This document shows positions 23,311-34,198 of a stretch of DNA of 64,000 nucleotides, piece by piece. How positions within the stretch are numbered: the first letter of the stretch is position 1; each line of letters opens with the position of its first letter. Source of the DNA: Timema cristinae (lineage: Eukaryota; Arthropoda; Insecta; Phasmatodea; Timematidae); NCBI GenBank assembly GCA_039000515.1, contig JBCFYV010000001.1, positions 54,484,516 through 54,548,515 of the forward strand. The letters are read 5' to 3'. The position numbers were made by a program, and so were the translations under genes. The notes under the pieces are model-generated. The model had not been told where the DNA came from. It did no database searches and saw nothing but the letters and a program-made list of their open reading frames with translations.

Positions 23311-24100
23311 TTAAACATTGCTTGCAAGGGGTCATACACGTTGAAAACAAAATGTACTTCCAACATTCCTTACCAATACTTCGCTAAAGGTGGACCAGCA
23401 GTCCCAACACAATAGAATATTAGCGGACTCTTCAGTCATGGATGACAGAATTAAGTTTCCTGCGCAGGAAGACACGGTTTAAATTCGGGCTGCCGAAAAA
23501 CCGCCCCAGAGGTAAGATTCCGATTCGTTCCGTGCCGAGACTCACACAAAGTATGTCTTTCAAGTCGGCTCTAAATCCATTGAAAACATTCTTGTGGTTC
23601 ACAAATAAGTTGAAAGATGCCCCTCTTCTCCCCTTAACAATGATGCGATGTCTTGAATACTCTTCCAGTCAACCTCGGAAAATCAGGGCTCACAATGAGT
23701 AGCATTCAGCCCCAAATGGGGATTACTTTACTGCTGGGAGGTCTTTCATCGCCATTAGCTACGATTGGCGAAATACACATCTGCGTTTTAAGAAGGAATG
23801 AAAGAAACACATTGAAAATAACTTTTTTTCTTCTTTTTTTTTTACAAAGAAACACCAAATTAATTTTGGAGTCTTAAGAAGAGATAATAGCTTTGCTGAC
23901 AAGTGTTTAGTTGTAAGCCTGTATATACATTTAAAATGTTTAATAGGAAGCAGCCTAAATTATTTTAGAATAATGTCATATGAATATTACGATGTGATTT
24001 TCATACAAAACCCATTATTTGAATTTGAAACACATGTTGCCATAATGGCGGGGAAAAAAAAGTATTTACATTCTTAGTCTTTTAGATAAAATGTAGACTA
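23311..24100. other. Unrecognised sequence with two short ORFs
   Basis: GC content is a little higher near 23440-23760. Two overlapping plus-strand ORFs (86 aa at 23442-23702; 74 aa at 23653-23877) show no domain I recognise and no splice-supported continuation. The poly-T track and AT-rich DNA resume afterwards. Confidence 0.35.
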
Positions 24101-24102
24101 GC

Positions 24103-24330
24103 TTCGGTGGCCACGTGGTCTAACGCGCTAATCTCATATTGGACTAGACTGCTTAAGACGGGGTTTGATCCCGATCGGGTACACTGAGAGTGTTTTTTTC
24201 CAAAAGGGTTTTCCCTCTCCCTCCACTTAAATGCGGGTGCATTCCTTTAAATTAAGCCTTCCTAATCCCTAAACAAATAGTGTAATTAGTTTATAGACGT
24301 ATAGCCTGTGCTAAAAATAATAATACCAAT
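24103..24330 (+). mobile_element. SINE-B copy, near full length
   Basis: Plus-strand order: head AGCTTCGGTGGCCACGTGG and TCTAACGCGCTAATC (A-box region), B-box-like GGGTTTGATCCCGATC, body TTTTCCCTCTCCCTCCAC and AAATGCGGGTGCATTCC, then a decayed tail running into AATAATAATACC. This is the best view of the SINE-B head in this window. No clear target-site duplication. Confidence 0.82.
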
Positions 24331-26280
24331 GTAAAAGAACAAATCTTAAAGTAATTTATACGGCAGTATTATCAGAAGCTTTGAATAACCATTTTAATAG
24401 AATTTTATATTTAATAAATCAAATAAGATATATATTTATCATAATGACAAACTCTAGTTACTTCCAATAATTGTTGGTAGTCCAAAGTGGGCTCCTATAA
24501 TAATCATGGTTTTTGTAAGACAGAATGCTACATTATTTTTGTGCAATAATTTCATGTCATGTATGAAATATAATTTAAAAGTGAAATCAACTTATTTTCA
24601 ACGATATTTTACTAAAAATATTGCAGATTAAGGTAAATGTTGAGAAAGATATATCCGGTCACCCTAAAGAGCCCATCTTCTCCGATGGATGTCCCCTAAC
24701 TTAGGAAGGCAATGAAGCTCGAACCAGGCACTCCAACGTGCTGTGTTCTCCTGTATTCTACATTAAAAACAGTGGAATCTAGACCATTGTTTTATTATTT
24801 TTAACAAATACAACTAAATTGAAAAAATATGATTTTTAAGTTAATTTTTTTATCACAATAATAGTTTTCAAGAGAGAAATGCAAAAAACAAACAAAAAAA
24901 CCCCACTGTATTTCTATGTTGTTGCTAGTTGTAGCGTATTGTTATATTTAATTTCTTGGTTAATCACTGATTAATAATAAGCCATGAGATTGGCTACTGG
25001 ATGAAGTATCTCTTTTAGGGTCACAAAAGAAAGTTGTTAAATAATTGAGGGTTATGCCTTTGATGTTTCGGAGATTTTCATAAAAAGTACCATAGGGTGG
25101 GAATTTTTTCCCTGGTGTTATTAACTTAGATAATTTAGTTTAATATAATGTATGTTTACTATATGTATTCTTAGAAATGTTTCTATGATAAAAACAAATG
25201 TTTTATCTCATTATATTCATACTTAAAAATGTATTATAATAAAATAAAATATTTTATTTTGAAACTCTCTTGGGAGATATAATTTATATTTCTCACGACA
25301 TATGGCAAGAATTTCTAAGCAGCAACATGTATATATAAACAATTCTTGTAAATTGGATTGCCCTCATGGGATGTGGTTTCACCGTGAGAAGAGTATGAAG
25401 CAGGTCCCTCAAGGCCCAAAGTACCTTTGTGACCTTATTACAGACACCCTTACCAAGTCTCTTTAATAAAAGGCAGGTTTTTTTTACACTCTTGCCAGAA
25501 TAATTTAGAGGAGACTATGACGTCACTGTATAACTATTTCTTGTGTTACCTTTTTTTGTGTGTGAACACTCTTTTGGGATGTCTTTCAGCAAATGAGCTT
25601 GGATTTCACATACAAGCTTACTACAAAATTCATTTTTAGATGGATTTAAAAAACTGGCAAAACAAATGAGTGAAATACTGTTTAGAATGACATTGACATA
25701 TTTCATCTCAATCTTTAAAATATTAATATATTGTGGAAATCAACAAATATTTTCCTTTGCATTTTGATTTATCACTTTTTCTTCCAAATATACCGTTTTC
25801 TAAGCATATTGTATATTTTAATCTTAAACTGACTTTATTATTTTAATGTTATTCTGCACCTTTACTAGAAATAATTAATCTTACTTTTATCTATTTATTG
25901 GGTCTAGATTGATTCTTACTTTATAATTTATTTGGGTTGAGGATATCAATTTGCAGATATCATAAATTTAATGTAACTATATGACAATTGAGTTAGTAGT
26001 TATTCTAAGCGTCAAAAAAATGTTCTTCCAATAAAAATCAGACTGTATAAGTGATTTCAGAGTGGTGTCCCTGATTATAACAAGAAATAAATACTCACTT
26101 TATTCTAAACTTATGTGTATTCCGAGTAAAACACCTTAAACGACGTGGCAGCAAATGTAGGTAACATTTTCTAGCGCACGAGTATTTTAACTTTTCATAA
26201 TCATTACTATTGTTATAATTATGTAAATTTAACGAGAAGATACAACCATAGCTTTGGCAGGACCTTTTTTTTAAAAGTTG
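24331..26280. other. AT-rich sequence, nothing recognised
   Basis: About 1.95 kb without supported genes. A 63-aa reverse ORF at 25515-25706 shows no known domain. The patch at 24655-24765 (GAAGCTCGAACCAGGCACTC) could be a B-box scrap on the minus strand but matches no family here. Confidence 0.4.
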
Positions 26281-26530
26281 ACCTATGTGGTCTTGGGGTA
26301 AAGTGCTCGCTCAGGACCGATGTTCGTGGGTTCATTCCAGCTGATGTCTATTGATTTATCTTGAGCGATAAAAATCCTAAACACAATTTTCTTTGGAGGG
26401 GAAGTAAAACCGTCGGTTTCATGTCGAGTGTGGCATAAGCCTGGAAGGTATGTTAAAATACCCTTCTCAACAAAATTTGTGGGTCCTTTCGGTCCCACAC
26501 ATAGAAATTCTCGGTTCAGGAAGTGCATTT
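26281..26530 (+). mobile_element. Element G: another tRNA-headed SINE-like unit
   Basis: Starts with a tRNA-like segment: A-box region TGGTCTTGGGGTAAAGTGC and B-box region GTGGGTTCATTCCAGC, about 35 bp apart. An unrelated body follows (GGAAGGTATGTTAAAATACC, GTGGGTCCTTTCGGTCCCAC). The body is not shared with SINE-A, SINE-B, C or D. Only one copy is seen, so this is a family inference. The 127-aa reverse ORF at 26283-26666 runs through it and is not called. Confidence 0.5.
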
Positions 26531-28119
26531 TAAATACCTCATATAAATGATTTAAAAAATAAATAAATAACATTAATGAATTGAAATAATATTGTAAAAA
26601 CTTTCTAATAAAGACTTTTAAATTGCTTTTTTTCCCCATTATTTTTATGCCTTGGATGAAGTTCAAGAAATTACCTTAATATTTTATAAGAGAATCCTGA
26701 ACAAAATTCTCATAAAATTATTTCCTGCCCTATAATCCAATGAATTTGTATTTTTATTTGTTAAAACATGAAATAGAAACGTCAAATACGATAGTAGTAA
26801 TATTATTAATAATATAATAATAAAAATAATAATAATATATATATTTTTATTTTATTATAGACGTGGCTAATCATAAGTATGGAAGAAGGAATAGCTTTTA
26901 CAAAGGTTAAAATAATTAATGTTATTGAATTTATTTTATAAATATATGCTTTAATATTTAATGGTACACTGATTTTTTTATACTAGATTTTTTGTGTGTG
27001 CATAATTTGATATCTATCGAAATCAATGGGTATTATAAATGGAATTAAATTTTAAATTTTATTAGATACGGATTTGAAATTATGTGTATGGAACTTATTA
27101 CGAGATAATTTTGAAAAGTGGTTACAGTGGTATTTAAATACAGTACAATACATTAATACTAAAAATAGAAAACTTGGGAAAACTATCTTTGTGCTATATT
27201 TTGAAAATGACGGGATGTATAATAGAGTACTTATTTTTAAAAGTATCTCTCACAATCGATGAACAATTATATTAGATACACGATTACACTCAAACCAGAA
27301 ACTGCATTAAATAGCATATTTCACTACATAAACTGTAAATTGGGATCGGTTAAATATAGTTTATTTTATTTTAAATAACAACATTTCGATTTTATAGCAG
27401 TTTTAACATAGTTTCACTTATCCTTACTATCTTACTTTCTAATAAAGACTACATAAAAATAACACCACAACGTAACCTCTGGTTCGAGCTATATTGTCCG
27501 TGGGGTAGGTCAGGCTATTCATCCCCACAGTGTGGATAAGAACTATTTTATTTCCCTTTGTATGACGTTCAATGAATTATCTTGTGGAAGATCTTTTTTT
27601 CTTCCAAGATAACAATTTTAAGAAATTTATATTTGACAACTTGAGTTAATATTTTAAAAGACAGAGTTAAACGGTCAATAGTATGCTTGTTAGCATATAT
27701 GTGACTCAAATTATTATTTTATTATATTAAAAAGAATAGATTAAACAAATAAAAATAAAATACTTAATTTGAATGATGAAATTTCTTAAAACTTTACTAG
27801 TTATTTTGTTTATTAAAATACTAATATAAGTGATCAAATATTAATAAATCAATGTATTGGATATATATAAATATACCATGCGCAAAGTAAAACACAATGG
27901 CTTTGATAAAAATATAATTTTGTTTACGACTGTACTTTTGTACTAAAGGAAGTTCACAATCGTATCCTATTATTTTCTTCTGTCAACTCGTTAGAAGAAA
28001 GTCTCTAGAGACAAAGAAGGGAACGAAAATAAAATTGAGTTGCGTAAGCAAAGAATATAAAAATTGCAAAAATGACAAAAACAAAAAAGTAAAACTTTAT
28101 ATTCATTCTTCCATGAATA
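26531..28119. other. AT-rich sequence with (AAT)n microsatellite
   Basis: A TAATAATATTATTAAT-rich run lies at about 26793-26850. No gene or RNA was recognised; the 62-aa ORF at 27074-27262 has no known motif. Confidence 0.45.
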
Positions 28120-28495
28120 TTTCCCTACCTACAACCCCGCATCGCCTCCATTCTCATACGACCTTCTATGAATATCTCGAATGTTTCTACCACCCTTTGC
28201 CAGTCGAGTCACACATGTTTAATTTGGGGACCCCCCATAGTGTGACTAAGACGCCGCCTCGACAAATTTTCCCTCCAAAACACTCCTCTTCCCTCTGTCT
28301 TTGGGGGGTCCGGGTGACGTTAATTCGTGCGTCCTGGCCCCGCCGTGCAAATTTGTTTCCTAACATCATTACAGTGGGTAGTGACGTCACACGTGAGTCC
28401 GGACGTTCTCTTGGAGCAACACAGGCTTATGCACAATGCCATAATTTTTTTTCCCTACCGAATATTAGTACCCGTTTGGGTTTGGCACTTTAAAT
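28120..28495. promoter_or_regulatory. GC-richer island with perfect CRE (TGACGTCA)
   Basis: A GC-richer stretch with TGACGTCA at 28382-28389, the full consensus for CREB/ATF binding, next to a CACGTG E-box-like site (28390-28395). A 152-aa plus-strand ORF (28035-28493) overlaps it, but no domain, signal peptide or homology is recognised. I therefore do not call a gene. Confidence 0.25.
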
Positions 28496-28504
28496 GATTT
28501 TACT

Positions 28505-28690
28505 ATTGCTTTAGGGAAGAGTAAGATATAGCTTGAAAGGAAATACACCTGAATTTACATGGCATAAAAGTGTAAAACACTTAAGGGAAAATCATTCTCA
28601 ATATACTCGACGGAATTCGAACCCTGATCTTCGCTTCACAGGTAATTCAGTCCAACACGACAGTGATGCGCTAGACCAAGTGCGGCTAAA
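28505..28690 (-). mobile_element. SINE-B fragment
   Basis: Plus-strand landmarks: AATTTACATGGCATAAAAG, AAGGGAAAATCATTCTC, GACGGAATTCGAACCCTG (B-box reverse complement) and CCAACACGACAGTGATGCGC (head). It lies just beyond the low-coordinate end of the hAT pseudogene. Confidence 0.65.
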
Positions 28691-28917
28691 TTGATTGGAA
28701 CTAAGATCTACTTTCCCCCCTCGAATCCTAGTGATCGACCTTATAATTAAATTTTAATCCTTACCTTCCATAACTTTGTCGTTGATTTCCTGTAGGTATC
28801 ACCTGTGGATTCTCTGCATGTATTGGAGTTACATGATACAATTTGAATAATGTTATGAGTTTTATTGAATCTTAACACTTTAAAACTAATTTTAAAGTTA
28901 TTAACTAATCGACACAA

Positions 28918-30533
28918 TTAATGTAAAGTTTGTGCCTTCATCTTTTTCACCAAGGCTAAAAAGTCTGGTGTATAAGTGGATAATGCCAATCCCAGACCAT
29001 TGTCAGTGTGTTGGTCTGTTAAATTCGAGCGATGCTTAGTTTTAGTTTGTTTTAAATACGAAAATGCTGATTCGCATAAATATATAGATCCAACGTAGAA
29101 ATGTATAAGTTCGCTGCATTTTCTCAAATTATAATACTTTTCCTTTGAAAAAAAGTTCAAAAATTATTTTTCTGAATATCTGTCATTCATAAATATGTCA
29201 CATCGCAGTGTAAATATTTCATTTTTCATTTTGTAACTGGGTCCAGTTGAAATAACTCTGCAAACTTATTTGCGATAGGTCATGTGTCTGTATCTTTCCT
29301 AAATGAATAAATGGTAAACTGAATCAAATCTTCAATTTTCGTACACTGCTAATCAATTCAATGATTATTTTATTTTTACCTTTTAGTTCCAATTTCAATA
29401 AACCAAGTTTTCAGGTAAAATTTGGCAAAAATGCCAGATCACGCAATTTATGATAATCATCACCCCTCCGTTCAAGAAAATTGATAATATCAGCCAACAA
29501 GTCACGAAATCTTTGTAAAAAAACTGCTCCAACTGAGCCACCTGACATCCGTGTGCAAAACAAAATCTTGTTTTTTATAGTCCAACTGCATTTTAAAAAA
29601 CCGCCTCTGATGGAATTGACGATTTTAAAAGCAATATCCATGACACTTTTGTATTAAGCCTTTTACTAGCTAAAACTTGTTGATGAATGATGCAATGATA
29701 GCCTAATAAATCTGGAAAATCTTCACCTTTTTAACACAAGGCTATGAATCCATTGAAATTACCCTTTATTGCCACTGCTCCGTTAGTGGTCATTGGAACG
29801 AGTATAAATACAGGCAAATTAATCTTGTCAGTCTGCTCCTTAAACACATTGAAAATATCGATACCTCGTGTTCTTCCCTTCAATGAAATCATGCCCAACA
29901 ATTCATATTTAGCAGAAAAGTCTTCAAGAGCCATTCTGATAAAAACTAGCAGTTGAACAGTGTCACATCTGTTGACTCATAGAATTGCAAAGAATATGAA
30001 ACACATTAGATAATATCTTTTAACAGTCACTCTATTATATTTTGGCTCATCTTTTCGATACGTCTCTTGACCGTGTTCCGAGAAAATTGCAGACCTTGAT
30101 TTTTTTTTTTTTTACCCTTATTCTTGAAATTTTCAAATATATAATCTGTTATTTCCACATAAATATCCTTAATAAATTCAACATCAGAAAAGGGTTTACA
30201 TTTTGTTGCTAATTTAGGACTCATTTGAAAGTAGGCGATGGTTGCAGCCTTTGATTGATCGGATGGTTTTGTGGACATTTTTCGCTGCGCAGTGAGTCCA
30301 GATTTAAGTTCCTGTAATTATTCCTTTCTTATATCACTGTTGGGTGGAAAATTGGACTGATATTTACCATGCAGTGCGTTGAGGTTCCGCTCCAAATTCC
30401 TCTTATTTGATATCGCCACTGAAGTATTGCAAATTAGGCAACACTTTTCTTTAACCATAACGAAAATGTAGTCCAGTTCCCATTTTTGATGAAGCAGATA
30501 AGTTTTAGGTCTTTTTGGCACACTCATTTTCAC
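28918..30533 (-). pseudogene. hAT-superfamily transposase pseudogene (GTF2IRD2/ZBED-like)
   Basis: A decayed cut-and-paste transposase on the minus strand, in at least five pieces. (1) 30318-30533: N-terminal part with zinc-finger-like spacing (EKCCLICNTSVAISN, then an H-containing stretch LNALHGKYQSNFPP). (2) 30027-30278: same frame, separated from (1) by one in-frame stop at 30318-30320. (3) About 29961-29980: ESTDVT, the conserved acidic-site region, with the usual preceding Asp replaced by Tyr. (4) 29641-29934: SLKGRTRGIDIFNVFKE, NGFIALC, then after another stop YHCIIHQQVL. (5) 28918-29641: LQRFRDLLADIINFL, and the C-terminal hAT dimerisation region SIYLCESAFSYLK plus LTDQHTDNGLGLALS. Stops and frameshifts separate the blocks, so it cannot make a full enzyme. 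Family assignment rests on these remembered family motifs, not a search. Confidence 0.88.
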
Positions 30534-30540
30534 AAAACTT

Positions 30541-30850
30541 TACCAAAAGGAACCACATTAACAAAACAGCTCCAAGAACGAAATCAATAGATAACTAATG
30601 TTTTGTCTCTCACAGATATAAGAATGGTACTGGCGAGTGGGAGGCGTGACGCAATTTGAGGAGACAATTTGTTAGAGCCCTAGTTTCAATCTGACCTCTA
30701 TCGGGCGAGTGGTGAAACAATTCTCTCATGAATGTTTAACGATCTCAATCTGACCTCCATCGAGCGAATGATGAACAATTCGCTCATTAAAAGTTAGTGA
30801 TCTAGCGATCAACCAAAAATGATGCCACGATCGACCAGTCCCTGCATTAG
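30541..30850. repeat. Subterminal direct repeats and candidate terminal repeat of the hAT element
   Basis: Just upstream of the transposase start is a ~60-bp duplication: TCAATCTGACCTCTATCGGG (about 30686) and TCAATCTGACCTCCATCGAG (about 30746), each followed by a CGAATGATGAACAATTC-like segment. Beyond it, GATCGACCAGTCCCTG at 30831-30846 reads outward as CAGGGACTGGTCGATC, a plausible hAT-type terminus (CAGGG-). The opposite end was not found, so the element boundary is unproven. Confidence 0.5.
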
Positions 30851-30886
30851 GCCATGCGACCAATGCTGCAGGATAGTTACTAATTT

Positions 30887-31061
30887 ATTTAGGACCGCGT
30901 CTTACTAACCGTTCGGGTTATATGTTTAGTAATAATTACGTTAATTGGTTAGGAATGAGTAAGGTCAAATTTAGAGGAAGTGTATCCGGATTTGCGTTAT
31001 TAGAGAGAGAGACAGACAGAGACAGAGACAGAGACAGAGAGTGAAAAACCATTTTGGAAAA
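30887..31061 (-). mobile_element. SINE-B copy, 5'-truncated, with internal (GACAGA)n growth
   Basis: Tail AGGACCGCGTCTTACTAACC, then body (TTAGAGGAAGTGTATCCGG, TTTGCGTTATTAGAGAGAG) and a hexanucleotide run GACAGAGACAGAGACAGAG at about 31009-31040 replacing the normal GAGGGAGAGTGG. The copy ends at AAAACCATT without the tRNA-like head. Confidence 0.75.
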
Positions 31062-31073
31062 CCATTATTATGT

Positions 31074-31235
31074 AACATTAGCGATACTAGCTAATGCTAC
31101 GTGAATACTACCCACCCCCAAATAAACCAATACATATAGACATCCTGCAATAGTAACACTAGCAAGACTAGCTAGTTTACATTAATACTACCTACTCCTA
31201 ATAGTGCCGATTCTCATAGAAATCCTGCAATATCA
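31074..31235. repeat. Two-copy tandem duplication, about 100 bp
   Basis: Unit 1: GTAACATTAGCGATACTAGC, CTACGTGAATACTACC, ACATCCTGCAATAG. Unit 2: GTAACACTAGCAAGACTAGC, TTACATTAATACTACC, AAATCCTGCAATATC. Diverged, no coding signal. Confidence 0.65.
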
Positions 31236-31465
31236 AAGATTACAAAATTTACTATGTCTAAAATATGTACTTTACTCACTCATTGTATCTTCTGACTTAG
31301 CACAAGCTTCATAACGCAGCTAGTTCACACCAAATTCTATGCTGAATAAAAGACGGACAAGCTATGAAAGATGCGTCAGCAAAATACTTAAATAGGGGGA
31401 TCCAGGACTGCGTTGATTGGCCAAGCAGGCCAACAGCAAAACCATTCACAATCTTAAACTGTCTA

Positions 31466-31790
31466 CTCACCAGGTGTCCGGTCTACGTGACTAGAAGAGC
31501 GTTACAAGTTTTAACGGCCAGCTCACCAGGTATCCAGCCTACGTGACTTGAGAACGTTCCAGGTTTTAACTGCCTACTCACCAGATGTTCGGCCTACGTG
31601 ACTTGAGCACGTGGTGGGCTTTAGCTGCCAACTCTCCAGATGTCCGGTCTACGTGATTTAATGAACGGACCCGGTTTTGACGGCCAGATCCCCAGTTGTC
31701 CAGCCTATGTGACTTGAGAACGTTCCAGGTTTTAACTGCCTACTCACCAGATGTCCGGCCTACGTGACTTGATCACGTGTTCGTAACGTG
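31466..31790. repeat. Tandem repeat, period about 55-57 bp, six copies
   Basis: Each unit has ACTCACCAGATGTCCGGCCT, ACGTGACTTGAGAACGTTCC and AGGTTTTAACTGCC, with moderate divergence. Units begin near 31466, 31523, 31577, 31631, 31686 and 31742. It is GC-richer than its surroundings and contains repeated CACGTG/ACGTGA-like words. Not coding as far as can be seen. Confidence 0.85.
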
Positions 31791-33049
31791 GAGTGTTATT
31801 TTTAATATGAAGATCTCCCACCCCTTCATCCATCAACTAGACTTATATATAGTTGGCTCTCAGCTAACATGGTGGACTATTATAGCCAACACTTCCATGA
31901 GAAATCCTGACCTGAACTTGGACATAATCACTCCAGGATGGCAATATATAAACTCTATTATATTTTATTAAATATTTAAAATTTAAAACTACACCTAACG
32001 GGTTTGGGTGTTTCAATAATTGGTTAATTATGTGATTATAATCGTTCAGTGTAGGCGTCAGTAATTTCTCACTAGAAGATTTATTTTTGAAAGTAAATAT
32101 GTTTTATGGAATACTTAACGATTCCTTTTGCCACTTGGGTGCTAGTTCCTTTGTTATTTATAGAGATGTTGATTCTTTTTCTAGCTTGGAATATTTACTT
32201 TAAATATAAATTGTAATTGATCGTGTGGCTACCAATAATTGTTTGAACTTTAAAATTTGATAATGTTTCTTACATAGGTAATTTTTTGTAGACGTATTAT
32301 CTTTGAAGAAATTATAAAAGTAATACATTTTTACTGGTTTATAAGTTAAAACTTTAAGATTTTACCGATTTATTTAGTGAAAAATTACCAGTATTCTATT
32401 GTAATATTATTTTGTTTTCTATTCTAATGTAATATATTTACGAGTCGGGATCTTCTTAATTACTTCAAAGGTGGTGGAAGTAATAGTCCCCAGAAGTTTG
32501 TTATGTCGGGAAGTCAAACCTTTGTGTAATTCATTTTTATCCGAATTGATATTTACATTTAAATTTGATCTAAAAATTTTAATTTGCCTAGTCGAAAATC
32601 ACATTAGTGACTCAGGTGCGTTGTTAGCTATTTTAAATAGGCTCTTTAAGCTCTTTATTATTATAGTAAGGATTAAAAGGTTTGATGGTCTAACCTATTT
32701 GTTTCGTAGGAGTTCACAATAGTGATTCAGACGCTTTGTTAACCGTTTAAAAGAGGTTCTTTAAGATATTTGTTATTCTATTAACGATTTTTGATTATTA
32801 TTGGGTCTCTTCCAGACTAATTCCTATAAATAATTAATTCCCTTTGAAATTGTGAGAAATATCCTCAAATGTATTGTGCAAGCGCAGTCACTGCCATATT
32901 TATATGTTTTTCAACACTCTTCAGTTTGCTTTGTGAGGCCATGTATTTTTTATTTACCTTTGTTGTTTTACCTTGAATAAATAATTCAATTTTTTCTTAA
33001 ACTCGCAAATGTTCCTATTTTTTGTTATATTAAATTCCCTATAGATCTC
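31791..33049. other. AT-rich sequence, nothing recognised
   Basis: No supported feature. Short ORFs (64 aa at 31777, 83 aa at 32471) carry no recognisable motif. TTTAAAGAGGTTCTTTAAG-like words recur at about 32640 and 32755 with TTCACAATAGTGATTCAGA, suggesting a weak ~120-bp duplication. Confidence 0.4.
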
Positions 33050-33205
33050 GTTCACCCTCTTCCCGGCTATTGTGGCCTCTAGCGGTTAGAAGTGGAGGAG
33101 GAAAACGGTACACTCAGTACAACCAACCAGGATTGACCTCCAATCTCTCTGCCATTGGCAGCCAATATATTACGAGAGTGATGTATTAGACCATGTAGCC
33201 ACCGA
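33050..33205 (-). mobile_element. SINE-B fragment, diverged
   Basis: Plus-strand landmarks: GGAGGAGGAAAACGG, CAACCAACCAGGATTGACCT (decayed B box) and TAGACCATGTAGCCACCG (head end). The 3' tail is not visible. Confidence 0.45.
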
Positions 33206-33664
33206 TGCAGATCAGTTTATAGTGAAATACTATTATTTTAATTAGTATTTCAACCTACCCCTCCCTTGTGAATTAATACATGTGAGACTGACAGAGCTGA
33301 GTGTGCATTAGCGTGGTTGACCTTGACCTTAAATATGATGAGGGCCGTTCAAAGTAAATGACCAGTATTAGCGTGGGTATATAATGGGAAAACAGAAGTG
33401 ATACATAAAATGTGTAAAAAAAACCTCGGCGTGCACCCAACTAGGATCGGAAATTAAATTGTATAGACCTTCCTCTTCTGGTAAAACGTATCATGTTGAT
33501 ACTAATAAAGGAAATGAAACAAATGAACAATACAATAATACATATATTATAGCTTTTAATTGGTCATGTAGGTATTCTCAATCCAAATTTAATAATAAAA
33601 TCAAATCAATTTGGACTCTAAAAAATAAATAAAAATGGGTGTGTGTACTTATGTACGCGCGTAA

Positions 33665-34198
33665 GAAGTTATACTTCTTTGGCATCATTAAAAAATTAAA
33701 AATAATTTAATAATATTTAGTATTAATTATGTTAAATAATAATATTTTAATTTATATCAATAAATAATACATACGGATAGTTAACCTCAATTATATTGGA
33801 GCACTTGAAAAAGTCTATAAGCAACAATTTTTTTCACTAATATTTACGAATAGTAAATAATATTAATCAAAATATTCAATTTAAATCACTACTGAATATA
33901 ATGTATTAGCACATGTATAATTCGCACTTGTATGAAACTAAAACACGTGTTGTGAATGTAGAAACTAGAAACATGTGGATAAATATTATATATATGAAAA
34001 CAGTGATCAGAGGCGACGAGCGTACCAACATGCGCGACTAACAGAGGTTTTATTTCTATTTTGTTGGTAGCTTTTTTTTTCGAGACTTAGTGAGTGGTTT
34101 ACCTTCAACCTATTACTTTTGTGTTACAGTGATGCGCGCGCATCTTAAAATTTCACTCTCATCATTTTTTCATAACGCGCCTAAAGAAGTATAACTTC
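33665..34198. repeat. Candidate element with 16-bp terminal inverted repeats
   Basis: GAAGTTATACTTCTTT at 33665-33680 and its exact reverse complement AAAGAAGTATAACTTC at 34183-34198 enclose ~500 bp of very AT-rich DNA. Both ends are next to GCGCG-type sequence. No transposase and no clear target-site duplication, so a non-autonomous DNA element is only a suggestion. Confidence 0.4.

Noticed and set aside
28035..28493. 152-codon ORF as a gene
   Set aside because: No known domain, no splice or promoter evidence beyond a nearby CRE, and weak composition. Kept only as a point to check.
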